This document shows positions 12,331 to 24,700 of a DNA stretch of 64,000 bases, one piece after another. Made by a program: the position numbers and the translations under genes. Under the pieces are notes generated by a model. It did not search any database. It saw only the letters and a program-made list of their open reading frames with translations, and was not told where the DNA came from. Where the stretch lies: contig CM054060.1 in assembly GCA_028641055.1 (NCBI GenBank), positions 164,700,416 to 164,764,415 of the forward strand, written 5' to 3'. This DNA comes from Alopecurus myosuroides (lineage: Eukaryota; Streptophyta; Magnoliopsida; Poales; Poaceae). Numbering within the stretch: the stretch's first letter is position 1; every line of letters begins with the position of its first letter.

Positions 12331-13626
12331 GCAACAACAAGTCAATCTCCAAAATAAATATGGAAACACACGCACGGAGATAAATGAGACTAATGCAACC
12401 AAAATGTGAGATAAGGAACCAAATGATCCAAGCGAGGACTATAAATCTCGTGTTGCAAAAGTAAAAGGAGAGCCCCTAGTTCGATTGCAATTTATTGGTG
12501 GGCTACAAGATTTGCACACAATGCACCACCTACGAGATGTTCATCGAGCTTGCACGCTTCCTACAAGTGGTATGGAAAGTGGTGGTTTCCTTTTTCTCTC
12601 TTCTTCTTTCTTCTCTCTTCTCTCTTCTCTCTTTTGCTTTTTCACTTTTTGCTCACTCACCCTGTGCCAACATATGAAACTATATAAAAAGGCGAATACA
12701 ACAATCACTTGGAAACTACACGGTACAACTGTCCAAATCCTAAGAAATCATAGGTTAACTAGCCTCAGTAGTTAAGCTAATCATAAGGTAGGTTGGTTCA
12801 CAAAGGAATGACAAGAGGGAGAAGATTCGAGATGATTATACCTCTTTCTGACGATCTTTACCCTATAGGATGGAAAGTTTCGTTCTTTCTCACAAAATTG
12901 TATTTCAATGTATGATGGATCTCCTGCAATGGTTATATAGATGATGTAATTTCCTACAAAACGATCTAAATATCACTCAAAACGGAGTCCCGAGTCAAAA
13001 GTTATGGATGAAACGGTGAAGGGACGCGAGAGTTTTTTGGGAGGCCGGCCTTAGGCCGGGATTCTTGCGCGAGGCCGGCCGGTTCTCTTAGGGTACGGCC
13101 TGGGGAGCCTGGGAGGCCGCCCTGGCCGGGCTTTGAGGCTGGGATTCCTGCAAACACGTTTTGGACCCGATTTTGACGTTTTGAGCTGGAAAACGGCTCC
13201 GAAAATCACCAAATCGAAGGGGAAATAAGTGGAATTAGACCATGTGAACGCAAAGGAAGGTATATCAACAAGTATAGCAGCGGATCTATGGGTCAAAACC
13301 AAAAAAAAAAACACTCAAGTTATAGATCAAACCAAAAGCAATTTGTGGCTAGAATTTTCTGAAATTTCGGGAATATCGAATTTCTCCTCCAAATTCACAA
13401 ATTTTGTGGACGAATTTGGGAAAAGTGGATGAATGGTAATTTGCGCAAGGTCGTAAGGCAACAAATCCATGGATTGAAACTACAAAAAACTCAACAAATC
13501 GAGATATCGGTCGAAATCACTTTGAGGCTATTTTTGGTGAATTTTTTTCGAATTTAGGCAAGAACAAGAAATTTTTTGGGGGAAAGAGGGTGTCAAATCC
13601 GTGGAAACCTTACTCTTGATACCATA
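12331..13626 (-). mobile_element. Leader/interior remnant of an LTR element, minus strand
   Basis: Sequence to the left of a minus-strand primer-binding site. The minus strand reads TGGTATCAAGAG at 13624-13613, complementary to the 3' end of initiator tRNA-Met, directly next to the LTR at 13627. The stretch is mostly non-coding leader with a GGCCGG-rich patch (13036-13140) and a pyrimidine tract (12593-12640). A short reading near 12490-12580 may be a gag remnant, but I cannot support it. The left side is cut off by family A copy 1. Confidence 0.5.
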
Positions 13627-14642
13627 TGATATTGCTCTGATGCTAAATGATATAGTCTAGGCCTCTAGTTTGGCCCGATCTTCACGGATTGACGCACGAG
13701 AGGTGGGGAGATTGGGAAGAACACGATGAACTCACGCACACAAAAGGAGAGATAACTCGTGGATCCTACAAGGGATCGCAGACCCAAGTCAACAACACGA
13801 TAATTGAAACCAACTTACCTTCACGTCCGGTCCATCGTGCCAACAGATGCTCAAGGGCCGGTTGAGGAGGTTGGTGCCAACAGATGCTCAAGGGTCGGTT
13901 GAGGAGGTTGGTGCCAACATATGCTCAAGGGTCGGTTGAGGAGGTTGGTGTGACACTAACTGATTCCCAAGGGGAAAGGATAGCAATCACCAAGGAATCT
14001 TGATACAATCTAATAGAGTAATCTATGGAGTAGCCATGGATCCCATGAGGGAGGTTCTCCACGTGGGATAGGGAGCACAAGGCCCAATTCTATATCAAGT
14101 CAACTCTACTCTAGGAAGGAGGGGAGGGGTCCTATATATAGTAGTAGGGGGTAGGTAGAGGGATACAAGGTAATATTCCCTATCACTGCGCAGGCAGGTA
14201 AGTCGCAGGGAAGCCGGCCTGGCCGGTCTGGGAGGCCGGGTGGCTCGGTTGGGTGGCCGGCCTAAGGCGCAAGGAGGACGGTTGGCTCGGCTAAGAGCCC
14301 GGCCCGAGGCCGGGGTGGAGGCCGGCTGGCTCGGCTGGGACCCCGGCCTGAAGAGCAGGGAGGCCGGCATGTTCGGGCCGTCAGGACGGATTTCCTGGCC
14401 TTCTTCTTTTTTGTCTTCTCGCTTCTTACTTCTCTTCCACACGTACACCTTGGACGGCCTTGAGTCCCGGGCTTCCTCGGCATCTTCCCTCGCATATGTA
14501 CTCGTCGACTCATACCTAGCAATGCACGTGGGTAGATGGTCAAGTAATATACCATCCAAAGGGGTACGAAGTGGGTTATAGAAGAGGAATGAGTTCACCT
14601 TTTGAATCCATGGTGACTTGACATATGATGGAGTGTGAGACA
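13627..14642 (-). repeat. 5' LTR of minus-strand LTR element
   Basis: On the minus strand it would start TGTCTCACACTCC (14642) and end GAGCAATATCA (13627), followed after 2 nt by the tRNA-Met primer-binding site. It holds a TATA-like CTATATATAG near 14135, three 37-bp tandem repeats (13837-13947) and a GGCCGG-rich block (14215-14380). The right boundary is inferred only from the terminal CA and from the point where homology to the neighbouring LTR starts (about 14666). Confidence 0.5.
13837..13947. repeat. Three tandem 37-bp repeats
   Basis: Units 13837-13873, 13874-13910 and 13911-13947, each beginning GTGCCAACA and ending GGAGGTTG. Unit 1 differs from unit 2 by one base (GGCCGG versus GGTCGG) and unit 3 has one further change (CATATG versus CAGATG). 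They lie inside an LTR, where tandem blocks often act as enhancers; that role is not shown here. Confidence 0.95.
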
Positions 14643-14665
14643 TGCCCAGTGGGATGGGTCACTCT

Positions 14666-15126
14666 GCATCACCTAACCCCACATAGATATACCACACACA
14701 CACACAGATATAATGGGTTATAAAACAAAGCTATATGAACAATTACTTACCATACCATGATCCCACATGGTACATCTTCTAGCTTTGTGAGTTGATCAAT
14801 ATTAACCATCGCTTAGCACTTTGCCTTGATCAACATTGTATCTTTTCTTCTCTCTTCATAATAATGATGTCTTGAAGGTAAATATGAATGTTCACGCAAT
14901 ATTCTTCTTCAAGACATACTTGCAATATGCTCAACTCTCTCATGACCAAACTTGGGATATTCACATTAATAGCACCTTGGTCATCACTTGATCATCTTGA
15001 ACCGAACACATGGAAATCAAGCATTTCTTATGGACAAACTCTACAAGTATAGCTCAATGAAATCATTAGTCCATAGTGATTGACATCAATTACTAAAACC
15101 ACACATGGGGGCACCATTCTCTTTCA
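14666..15126 (-). repeat. Truncated 3' LTR of the pol-less Copia-type element
   Basis: About 461 bp matching 39916-40373 of the 5' LTR, including the CACACACA run, the CATACCATGATCC stretch and the end CCATTCTCTTTCA. The remaining 1.9 kb of the LTR is missing on its left, replaced by the LTR at 13627-14642. Confidence 0.8.
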
Positions 15127-16108
15127 ATCTCCCCCATTTTGGTAATTGATGACAATCTCTTTTATGAGGGTTTATATAATGAATTTCAGAAACCATGGAA
15201 AGAAACAATCAAGGATGCATGAGCATGAAATAAAAATGCTTAAGAAAAAAACCAAAGCATAAACCATTTCCCTTAAACCCTCTAAACTTTCTCCCCCATT
15301 GGCATCCATTTACAAAATGGGATCATAGAAATTTTAGATGACCAATATAGTAAGGGTTCCTCCGTAGGATGTTCATTTCTCATAATATGAGTTGAATCAA
15401 ATACACTTATCCAATGATGAATAATGGGAGGAAATCTAACTATACCGAGGATCCAAAGATTGCAAATAAGATGGTATACAAATCCCTAATCTTTTCCTAA
15501 GGAGAAGCAAGCAATGAAAAAGATCCAACAAACCAAATGAACAAATTATATTATGGCTTTAGAAAATGAGTGTTTTTAAATAAAATAGAGGAGCTCCCCA
15601 ATATTTGTGCATGATTTATAAATATTGCATTTTGAATACAAAGTGCACAAAAATGGTATCATAAGTCCCCCACTGTTGTTCAAGACTCAAAGAAAGTGCA
15701 AGTGATCATAAAAGAAAACAAGGCATATCACTTGGAGCAAGAGGTGTTTGAGAAATAAGAGAAGTTACCCATAAAAGGACGTGACTTAAGACGAGGCTCA
15801 ACCAAACATATATGTGTTGCGACAAGACAAGGCATGATAAAAGACTAATAACACGATGAAAATTTAAGAATCATAATATTCTCAATATAATGATAGGCAT
15901 AGATCCAAGAGTGTATTTTCTACACACAAGAAAAGGTTTTCAAACCAAATAAAAGTAGCTAGGATCATAAGCTTAAAAAGTTGTAAATAAATAAGCAATG
16001 CTTATGAAACCATCATGGCAAGAAACTAACATGCTCTCCAAACAAAAAGCATGAGGGTACAAAATCTTCAATAAATATGAGCGCAAATAGGTTTTTGAAA
16101 ATATGACA
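15127..16108 (-). other. Non-coding interior of the pol-less element with polypurine tracts
   Basis: The tract next to the 3' LTR (minus CCAAAATGGGGGAGAT, 15127-15142) is the polypurine primer. Further tracts sit at 15291 and 15666. The rest is AT-rich with no ORF that could be supported. Confidence 0.6.
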
Positions 16109-16113
16109 AGCAC

Positions 16114-17692
16114 TGATACGTCATAAACGTATCCTTAATTTCTGATGTTCCATGTTGTTTTCATGCCATATGCTACATGTTTTCCTTACACTTTATGTCG
16201 TTTTTATCGATTTCCCGGGACTAACCTATTGAAAAGATGCCACAGAGCCAGAACCTGTTTTATGCTATTTTTAGTTTCGGAAAAGTTGTTCTGGAAATAT
16301 TCTCGGAATTGGAAAATTCGAAACACGAAAGTCTTAGAATTCCCGAAGGTTACACGGAGTCCCAGAGAGGCCCGGAGGGGGGCCACACCATAGGGTGGCG
16401 CGCCCCCCGGCCGCGCCTAGGGGTGGTGTGGGCCCCTCGGGCGCCCACCGCCTCATCGCCCTTTTGCCCATATATTACCCCTGATGCGTGAACCCTAAAA
16501 ATATACCACTTTTCCACGAAAAACACCCCAGGCCGCCGTCATCATCAACCTGAGATCGGGTGGGTTCTCGAGTTCTCCCCGGCACCCTACCGGGAGGCAA
16601 AATCATCACTGGAGGGGTCTACACCACCATGCCCGCCTCCGGAGTGATGCGTGAGTTTTTCATCCTTGGACTACGGGTCCATAGCAGTAGCTAGATGGTT
16701 GTACTCTCCTCTTTATGCCTCATGTTTGGATCTCGTGAGCTGCCTCACATGATCGAGATCATCTATTTGTAATGCTACATGTTGTATTTGCTGGGATCCA
16801 ATGATTATTGAATGTTATGTCTCTTGATTATCAATCTATCATGTTGTCTCCATGTGTATGCTATTTATGATCTTGCATGCTCTCCGTTGTTAGTAGATGC
16901 TCTGGCCAAGTAGATGCTAGTGACTCCAAGAGGGAGTATTTATGCTCGATAGTGGGCTCATGCCTCCTTTGCATATGTGCTCGAGTGACAGAAACGTGAC
17001 GGATGGAGGATGTGATGTTGCCATTAGGGAGAAAACAACGATGTTTACTTCATTTACATTGTTTACATTACACATTTTGCTTACTGCGATAATCTTTTGC
17101 TTGCAACTTAATACACAACGTTTGTTCGGATGATATTCGGAGGGTGGATTATTAGTCATAGATGGAGTTGGATGACGATCTATGTATCTTGTTGTAATGC
17201 CCTCATGAATCTCATAGTAATCTTTATGTCATGCATGTTTCATTATCTATCAATTTTCCATATGTAATTTGTTCACCACGCATGTTAGCTATCTTTTATG
17301 GAGAGACACCTCTAGTGAACTGTGGACTCCGGTCTATTTTCTCATTCTGATAATACACACACTGCTTCCACTGTTTTCACACTTCTACTGTTGTTTTCAT
17401 ATTGTTCTCACACTATTTTCCACACCATACGTTTAACCTCTTTGTGTTCAGCAAAACCGGTGAGATTGACAACCTCACTGCTTCGTTGGGGCAAAGTGAA
17501 TTGATGGTGTTGTGTAGGTTCCACGTTGCTGCTGAACCGGTAGTGCGCCCTGCCACCTCAGCTGCATCAACCTTCGGAAGTTGCTTCTTTCTCCTACTGG
17601 TTGATTCAACCTTGGTTTCTTTTCCGAGGGAAACTTGCTGCTGTGCTCATCAATCTTGGGGTCTCCCAATGAGTGCAAGACCTGCACCATCA
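16114..17692 (+). repeat. 1.6 kb solo LTR (TSD AGCAC)
   Basis: Begins TGATACGTCATAAACG at 16114 and ends TGCACCATCA at 17692, flanked by exact AGCAC copies (16109-16113 and 17693-17697). It is closely related along its length to the LTR at 32146-33746, which is followed by a primer-binding site, so this one is the solo form of the same Gypsy-type family. No interior is present. Confidence 0.9.
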
Positions 17693-17697
17693 AGCAC

Positions 17698-20519
17698 TCA
17701 TAAGGCAAATTCTTTCCGGAGCCACCAAAAATTAAATAAGGATAAAAGGATGGACAGCGAACCACCAATAAGACATGTAATTCTTATCATGTGTATAAGT
17801 TTCTAAATAGACCACAATCATGATTATGTACATCCATAAAGAAACATGTATACACAAGATAGTTACAAAGAGAAAGAGCGAGATATCAAATTTGAAGACA
17901 TAAATACGGCAATAAGATCTTTGCTTGAAAGCATAACACATAGCTTTAATTTTTTATCTTAAAGGATATAAATGACCTTCCAACAAAAACACATCAAAGA
18001 CATCACAAACATCAATAAGGGAAAAAAGATAGTTGAGACGTTTTGATAAAAGCAACATGTATCACAAAGAGTAAATATGTTTCATGCCACAACCTACAAA
18101 AGTTTGAAATGTTAAGAGTATATGCATGAGGTAAATACTCGTTACCGATGTAGCATTGGTGATGTTGTAGTAGGTAATAATTCATCCATCATCATAGCTT
18201 GACTCCAATAAGCATGTGGTGATAACAACTTCTTTGTGAATGAGGCAAGCACCCAATGCATCTCAAATGTACCTAAACCATATTTAAGTACAAAAATGGT
18301 CCCCAAACACATTGGGTCCAAAGTAGTTAGACAAACTACAGTATATAGGACACAATCCACATGAATATGAGCATATAGATATGAAATTGAATTTCATGAG
18401 CATGTTAGACGATTTAGGATTGATGGAGGTTATTATATATATATATTGGATCAAGGAAGATAAACATGCCATAACATATACATTAGTAATTATGCATGCA
18501 ATCACTTTCAAGAACCAAAAGTGATGTCATTTGTACAAAACACTCAGTAAACCAAGATATGCACACAAAGGCATGACATGACATAAAGTTTGTCCGAAAA
18601 TATCAAAGATCCAAGTCAACACATGAAAAGAGATACCAATTGGAACCAAACTAAATCAACTCATGATTGATAAGATACCAATTAGAAAACATACCATGTG
18701 AAAATAAAATACCAAAGTAAATACTTATCACTTAGGGGATACTAAATAAAAGTGCATCAAGGAGTAAAATATTGAGATACCAATAGACATCAAATGAACC
18801 ATGTAAAATTCCAAGAGATGCCAATTGAAGCAAATATCTATGAGTGAGATATAAAACTCCAATTAATACCAATTGAAGGCATCAAAGCAAAACAAATGAG
18901 CATAGAAGATGACTATATAAAATATGGTCAAAGACTTATCTCATTCAAAACGATAGAACGCAAAACAAGGAATGAGATAACCAAGCCATCTACACTTTTT
19001 TTGATGCCACAAAGTACCAGAAAAGAAAAGTTGTGCCTTCCACAAACACACAAGATAGTGGTCAAAATACCAATTTAGAAAGATCTAATATCAATTGACG
19101 AGAATTAGTGTTCAAAAGAATCCATGAAAGCTCCCCCATGATCTATGCATGATTTTTGGACTTTGCACACAAATGGGATCATCACTCTCCATGCTCATAC
19201 ACTAGGAACTTTTGTTAAGTGGCAAGAATATCCAATTGAAAATATAGTGTTCTAAAGGAAGTAAGATAGCTCTCCCATGAATTGTGCATTATCTAGATGT
19301 TTGCATTTGAATACAAAAAGCACTATAAGGGGATCCTCGATTTTTATTACAACCATTACACTAGAATTTTATTTGAATATAACACATAGATATTCAAGAT
19401 GCAAGGAAGACAACAAGAGTTGATACAAAACAATTTCTTGGCACAAAGGTAAGATACAAATGGAAGCAAAGGCCAATGTGAATATGATCAATAATGTTTC
19501 CACATATATGATTGTCACTTGTCCAAGGACAAGGAGGGCATGGTGTTGCTTCTAGGTGGTATATTGCGAAGATATTCATGATGATTTTCACAACACAAAA
19601 GCATATGGAAAAGGATAGGAGTGAATTACCATGCTTACATAGAGATTCTTGGTGGCTTCAATTAGTGAAACAATCATACAAAGCAATGATTAGTATATCT
19701 AGAAGCAACCAGTTTATCAACTAATACATACTAGTGCATAATTGAGGAAAACCACACCAAGCAACTCTCTCACAATCAAGATATCAAAATATGAGAAACA
19801 AAAACTCATTTAAACAAATATGGAACTTGTTTGAGCTAACCATGCCACATAGGAGCAAGCTAATTTGGAATATCAATTCTAAGTGGCATTACCTCACATG
19901 TTCAAATTTTCTAGGATTGTAATATGAACATAGCTTATTACTCCCCTCATAATGTGATAATCCATTTCTTTTCACGAGAGGAAAGTAAAATCCAACAAGA
20001 GATAATTAATGAACATTGTAGAATTTGAATTTCTCATGAGAATGCCATACCACATGGAGACTATATAATCTTGTCATATTAATAATAAGTGGTATTCCCC
20101 ATGTACACACATTTAGGAAAGTGAGGAGCCAAAGATATATCACTCCCCCAAAATGGGATAGTCCATTAATATCTCAAAAGAGCCAATTAAAATAAATAAT
20201 AATTGCAATAAAGGCTCGACAGAAAGCAAATAAGTACATGGAGTGCAAGCCAACAAACACATACTAGATTACTCACGATAGGTAATTAATAAGCACACCA
20301 TATACAAACACATGATAGATACAAAACTAACACGTGCAAGGGGCAAGACACTTTCAATGTATGTAATTTAAATACAAGTTACCGCAAGGAGATACATTGG
20401 ATATGAGATAGATATATGATGATCCAAATGACTTTGCTTGAGTGAATATAATTGATGAATATCCCTGAATTCTTCATGAGATAGCCAAGTCCCCAATGCC
20501 CTCCAACAACACATATTGA
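17698..20519 (-). other. Non-coding AT-rich interior of the pol-less element
   Basis: About 2.8 kb without supportable genes. Recurrent words such as ATACCAATTGA (for example around 18630-18880) and G-tract motifs at 19131, 19270, 19941 and 20143 suggest internal repetition. It belongs to the minus-strand element between gag and the 3' LTR. Confidence 0.55.
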
Positions 20520-21711
20520 TCAAGTTTTAGCTTGTTCGTCCCGAACAAAGTTGGGTCCTAAGAGGTTAGTCACAATAGGCTTGACAACCCAAATGGTTCT
20601 TTTCTTGACACCACTTTGAGTGCAAATATATTTGGCAAACACATTTCCAACCTTATCCTTGCGAAGGGAATAAACATCATCAATTATGATAGGGTTGGAT
20701 AAGGTACCATTAGTGCATGAAGAAGCAAAGTGTCCCTTTTCACGGCATAAGTAGCAACATTGACTTCCTACTTTCTTCTTAGTTGATTTATCAACTTGAG
20801 GTTGAGAATGAGATTGAACTTTCCCTTGTTACTTCTCACTAAGATTCTTCTTCTTCAAAGGGCAAGATCTAACATGGCGCCCTTCAACCTTGCACTTAAA
20901 GCAAACAATCTTGGCCGGATTCTTGACTTGTTCTTGGCCCTTGTTATTGTTGATTGTATGCTTCTTCTTGATATTGGACTTCTTGTTATTATTGGAGTTG
21001 TTGCACACTCAACATGTTGTCAAGTGCGGACTTCCCATGATGCTTTTCCAAGTGTTTCTTCAAAGAAGTGACTTGGGCCTTAAGCTCTTTTATTTCCTCT
21101 AAATGGTTAGTAGAAACACAAGTAATAGAGAAAGTAGATGCTTCATTATCAGAGCAACAAGGCATGGAAAGCAATTCATCACAAGATGTAGCAATATTAT
21201 GAGTGGATGAATTACTAGGACTAGCACGAGGCAAAATAGAATTTTGAGTAGAGTTTGTGCTAATGTCGACATGAGGCTCACACGATATCACCTTGGTAAT
21301 AATAGCCTCATGAGCTAACTTTAGCTCATCATGTGAGACTAAAAGATCCTCATGAGAGCTTAAGAGCTTTTCATGACTTTCTACCAATTCCCCATAATTG
21401 CTAGTTAGCCACTCAAGTTGAGACCTTAGCTCAACATTATTCTTCAATGTAGATGCTTCACAAGAAATAGAGTTAGTAGCACAAGCATCATAATTAATAG
21501 CAATAGGAGAAGGAAACTTGGCAAGATCTTTTGAACATGAAGCTTTAAGTTGAGCATGTGCAACTTTTAGCTCATCATTTTTAGTTTTAAGACAATTAGC
21601 CACCTCAAGATTTCTATCATGAGATTCCTTTACTTTTGATAACTCTAGAGTAAACGTATCTTCAAGAGATTCATTGGTGGTTTGTTCTTCTATAAGAGCT
21701 TCCTCTAGTTT
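20520..21711 (-). pseudogene. gag, C-terminal part (coiled coil and zinc knuckles), broken
   Basis: The minus frame at 21711-20989 encodes a long helical, coiled-coil-like region (repeated SHEKLLSSHEDLLVSHDELK), then, after a frameshift, two zinc-knuckle-like motifs. The first (about 20905-20860) reads CFKCKVEGRHVRSC, with Arg where the spacing CX2CX4HX4C expects His. The second (about 20765-20725) reads CYLCREKGHFASSC and is perfect. A TAA at 20829-20831 lies between them in frame. Nucleocapsid zinc knuckles bind retroelement RNA. It continues the gag interrupted by the solo LTR at 21712-26349; the 250-codon ORF in this region is not a host gene. Confidence 0.75.
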
Positions 21712-24700
21712 TGTAACATCCCTGATTTTTGGAAAACTCAAAAATCACAAAAATTTGAAACTTTTGTTTTCATGATTAAGCAAGTCACCAAAAACCAAAT
21801 AAAAGGAAGAAAGAAAAGAAAACAATATGTAATTGGAATAAAGAATCCAAATTGCCTCAATTACAAAAACCCTAAAGCCTATTTCTAAAATAAAATATGA
21901 TCCCTTATGTGAATAAAATATTTTCTTAGCAAACATTTTTATCAAACATGTTTTAAAACCAACTACCATTTTTTAAATGATTATGATAATTAAAAACCAG
22001 AGAGTTACTATCTCTAATATTTTCACCTTGTCTCCAAGAAATTATGACACTATTATTATTAAGCTCAAATGGATAAAAGTTGGTTCTTTGTTTTCCAAGT
22101 ATTATGTCAATCAACAAAACAGTAAAGGGTTATATAAATTACTTGAGTTATGAAAACAAGTAAAGTACCTTGGAAAAACAATGTTTTCAATTGGGAAAAC
22201 AACACTACATTAGAGAAAATCTCTCTGTTCTTACTCACCCTCAATTTAAAATTTATTAATAAATTCTCTATTTTGATTATGTTAATAAGATACCATGAGT
22301 GAACTTCTCATATGTTGAAAACATTTTAAAAGGGCCTAGAAAACAATAATTTGAATCATAGAAATATTTTCTAAAATCATTTAAATCATATTTCTATAAT
22401 TAACCCTCTTTTTTCTATTAAGTAACTATTCATATTTTCATCATATTTTAAAAATTATAAAAGATGAAAACAATTCGAATTTGTTTTTGAAAATAGTATT
22501 TGATCATTGTAAAGCTTCTGAAATTTTATTTGACAAATATTTATAATTTATAATTTTCTAAATTAAAAATCAGATTAAGTACTATTAAGGAGTTAATCAC
22601 ATTTTCAAATTTCAAAACTTGAATTGTGTCAAAAGTTGCCCACAAACATTCTTAGTTGAAAGATATTTTTATTTTAAGAATTTAGAAATCTATTTGACCT
22701 TAATTGGATAAATAAAACAGAGATTATTAAGGAATTAAGAAAACAAGAATTAAAAAAAAAACTGACGTGAGCATGATGTCAGCATCGACTTCAACGTTCA
22801 GAAAAGAAACACGTCCGTTTCTTCCCAAATTTTTGCCCATTGATTCCGGGCGATTAAGACAGCCTTAATTCCTCCCATCTCCTCTCGGTTAAAGCCCCCG
22901 GAATCCTCTACGTTTCCCCTCTCCTCTCCCTCATTTTCGTGCCCCTACACCATCGCTATTACTCGTCAAAGCTCCGCACTACCGCCATCGGATCCGCCCG
23001 TTTCCGGTGAAGTTGTCAAGCGAGGGCCACTCCCTCCTGTCCCTTTGGACTCCCCATGCTCCGACGCACCTCCCTGACCCAACCTTTTCTATTTCTACGC
23101 AGGGATTCAACGGTGTCGTCCGTACCCGAGGCTCGTCGGTGCCCGAGCTCCTCCATCCGCTCGTCTCCATCGACAGCAGCCGCAGAAGGTGCAACAACCA
23201 TCACCATCGACTTCCCCGTGTCGCACTGGTCACCGCCGTCACCTCCGTTGAGCCGGAGACCCCCTGGATCGTAGCTGCCGGCAACTACCGTAACCAGCAC
23301 CGCCACCGGCGCCATTCTCCGGCGGGAGATCTCCGATGAGATCCCCCCTTTCTCTGCCGTTCTATTTGAATGGATGGCCTGGATTATATGACTTAACCCA
23401 ACCGGTACAGGCCAATCACGATGCACCACCTCAGCACCGCGTCAGCCGCGCGTTAAAAGTTTATCCGTCGCCCACCGCAGCGCATAGACGGCCCAAGCCC
23501 ACCTCTTATCCATCGCCGTGCGCGACAAATAGCAGATCCGAGCCCATCTGTCCCTGGAATTAATTTCCTAATAAAAATAGAATGGTAGTTTTGCAGAAAA
23601 ACACCTACATATTAGATCTATCATATGTTTTGATCCATAAGCCCAAATTTAGAAAACTTTGACTTTTTGAAATCCCCTGGATGTGTAGAATCTTTTAGCA
23701 TTGTTCAAGTTCAAATTGACAAGATTAAATTGGTTCAAATTCAAATATGCTTGTTTGATGAATTTTTGCATAATTCAAATTCTAAAAATCCAAAAATTGC
23801 AAATAAAATATATTTGTAAACCTTAGGATGTGTACTTTCATATCCTCTGTCCCAAAATTATTTTTGAACAAGATAAATTTGAATTTTCAATTAAGTGGTA
23901 TAATTGAGTAATTTTGACATAGATTTAAATCTATAAATAATTTCAATATAGTTCCTTTTGCAAATTTGCTCCATTTGGTAACCTTGAACCAGAGAAATTA
24001 GTTCCTAACCATTTTGGACACCCTTTGACCATGTCCATGTGTTTTGACCAAAAACTCGACATAGTGATACATCCATTTTCACCATGTCTTAGAAATTCTT
24101 TCCATCATCTACTCTTTGATGTTATGGATATTTGGAGCCAAGACCAAGTCCCTAAAATGACCAAGTAGTGAACCTCAAACACTAGCACCTTAGTATTTCT
24201 ATCTACCCCTCCACTCTCCTATTCTTGCTTCAAGAATTCATCAAGTTAGCAAATGGAGATCAAGACTCAAGCACAAGAAGGAAACTTCATTTTCAACTTG
24301 ATGGCAACATGAAGAGCTACAAGGAAGATCAATGAATAAATTTTGAAGAAAATGTTTTAACTTCACAACTAGAAGCAACTCAAGGAAGTGCAAACTCATG
24401 AAGGAATCAAGAAGAATACAAATCCCTCTCTTTCTTTCTTCTTATTTCTTTCCAAATTGACTTAGTAGTTGTGCCCATCCCACATTGGACCAACTAGTGA
24501 GAAGGCCATAAAGAATTTATCAAGACCAAGAGACGAATCCATCCAAGGAACAAGACTACAATATAAGCATGAAGATGATCTTCAAGATGACAAACATGTG
24601 AAGACTTGGAGCAATCCACACTAGTCGAAGAATAACAAGTTGTTTTTGTCCAACCTTTGACCCAAATGGAAAATCCCAAGACTTTATCTTGTTATCTCTA

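Noticed and set aside
20989..21741. 250-codon minus ORF as a possible host coiled-coil protein
   Set aside because: It is the continuation of retrotransposon gag from 26485 and 37957, with zinc knuckles downstream; its first codons derive from the LTR insertion.
22979..23563. GC-rich ORF cluster in the 21712-26349 LTR (also 9823-10329 and 29881-30550)
   Set aside because: Several overlapping frames on both strands in the GC-rich part of solo LTRs, no shared protein conservation visible, no splice structure.
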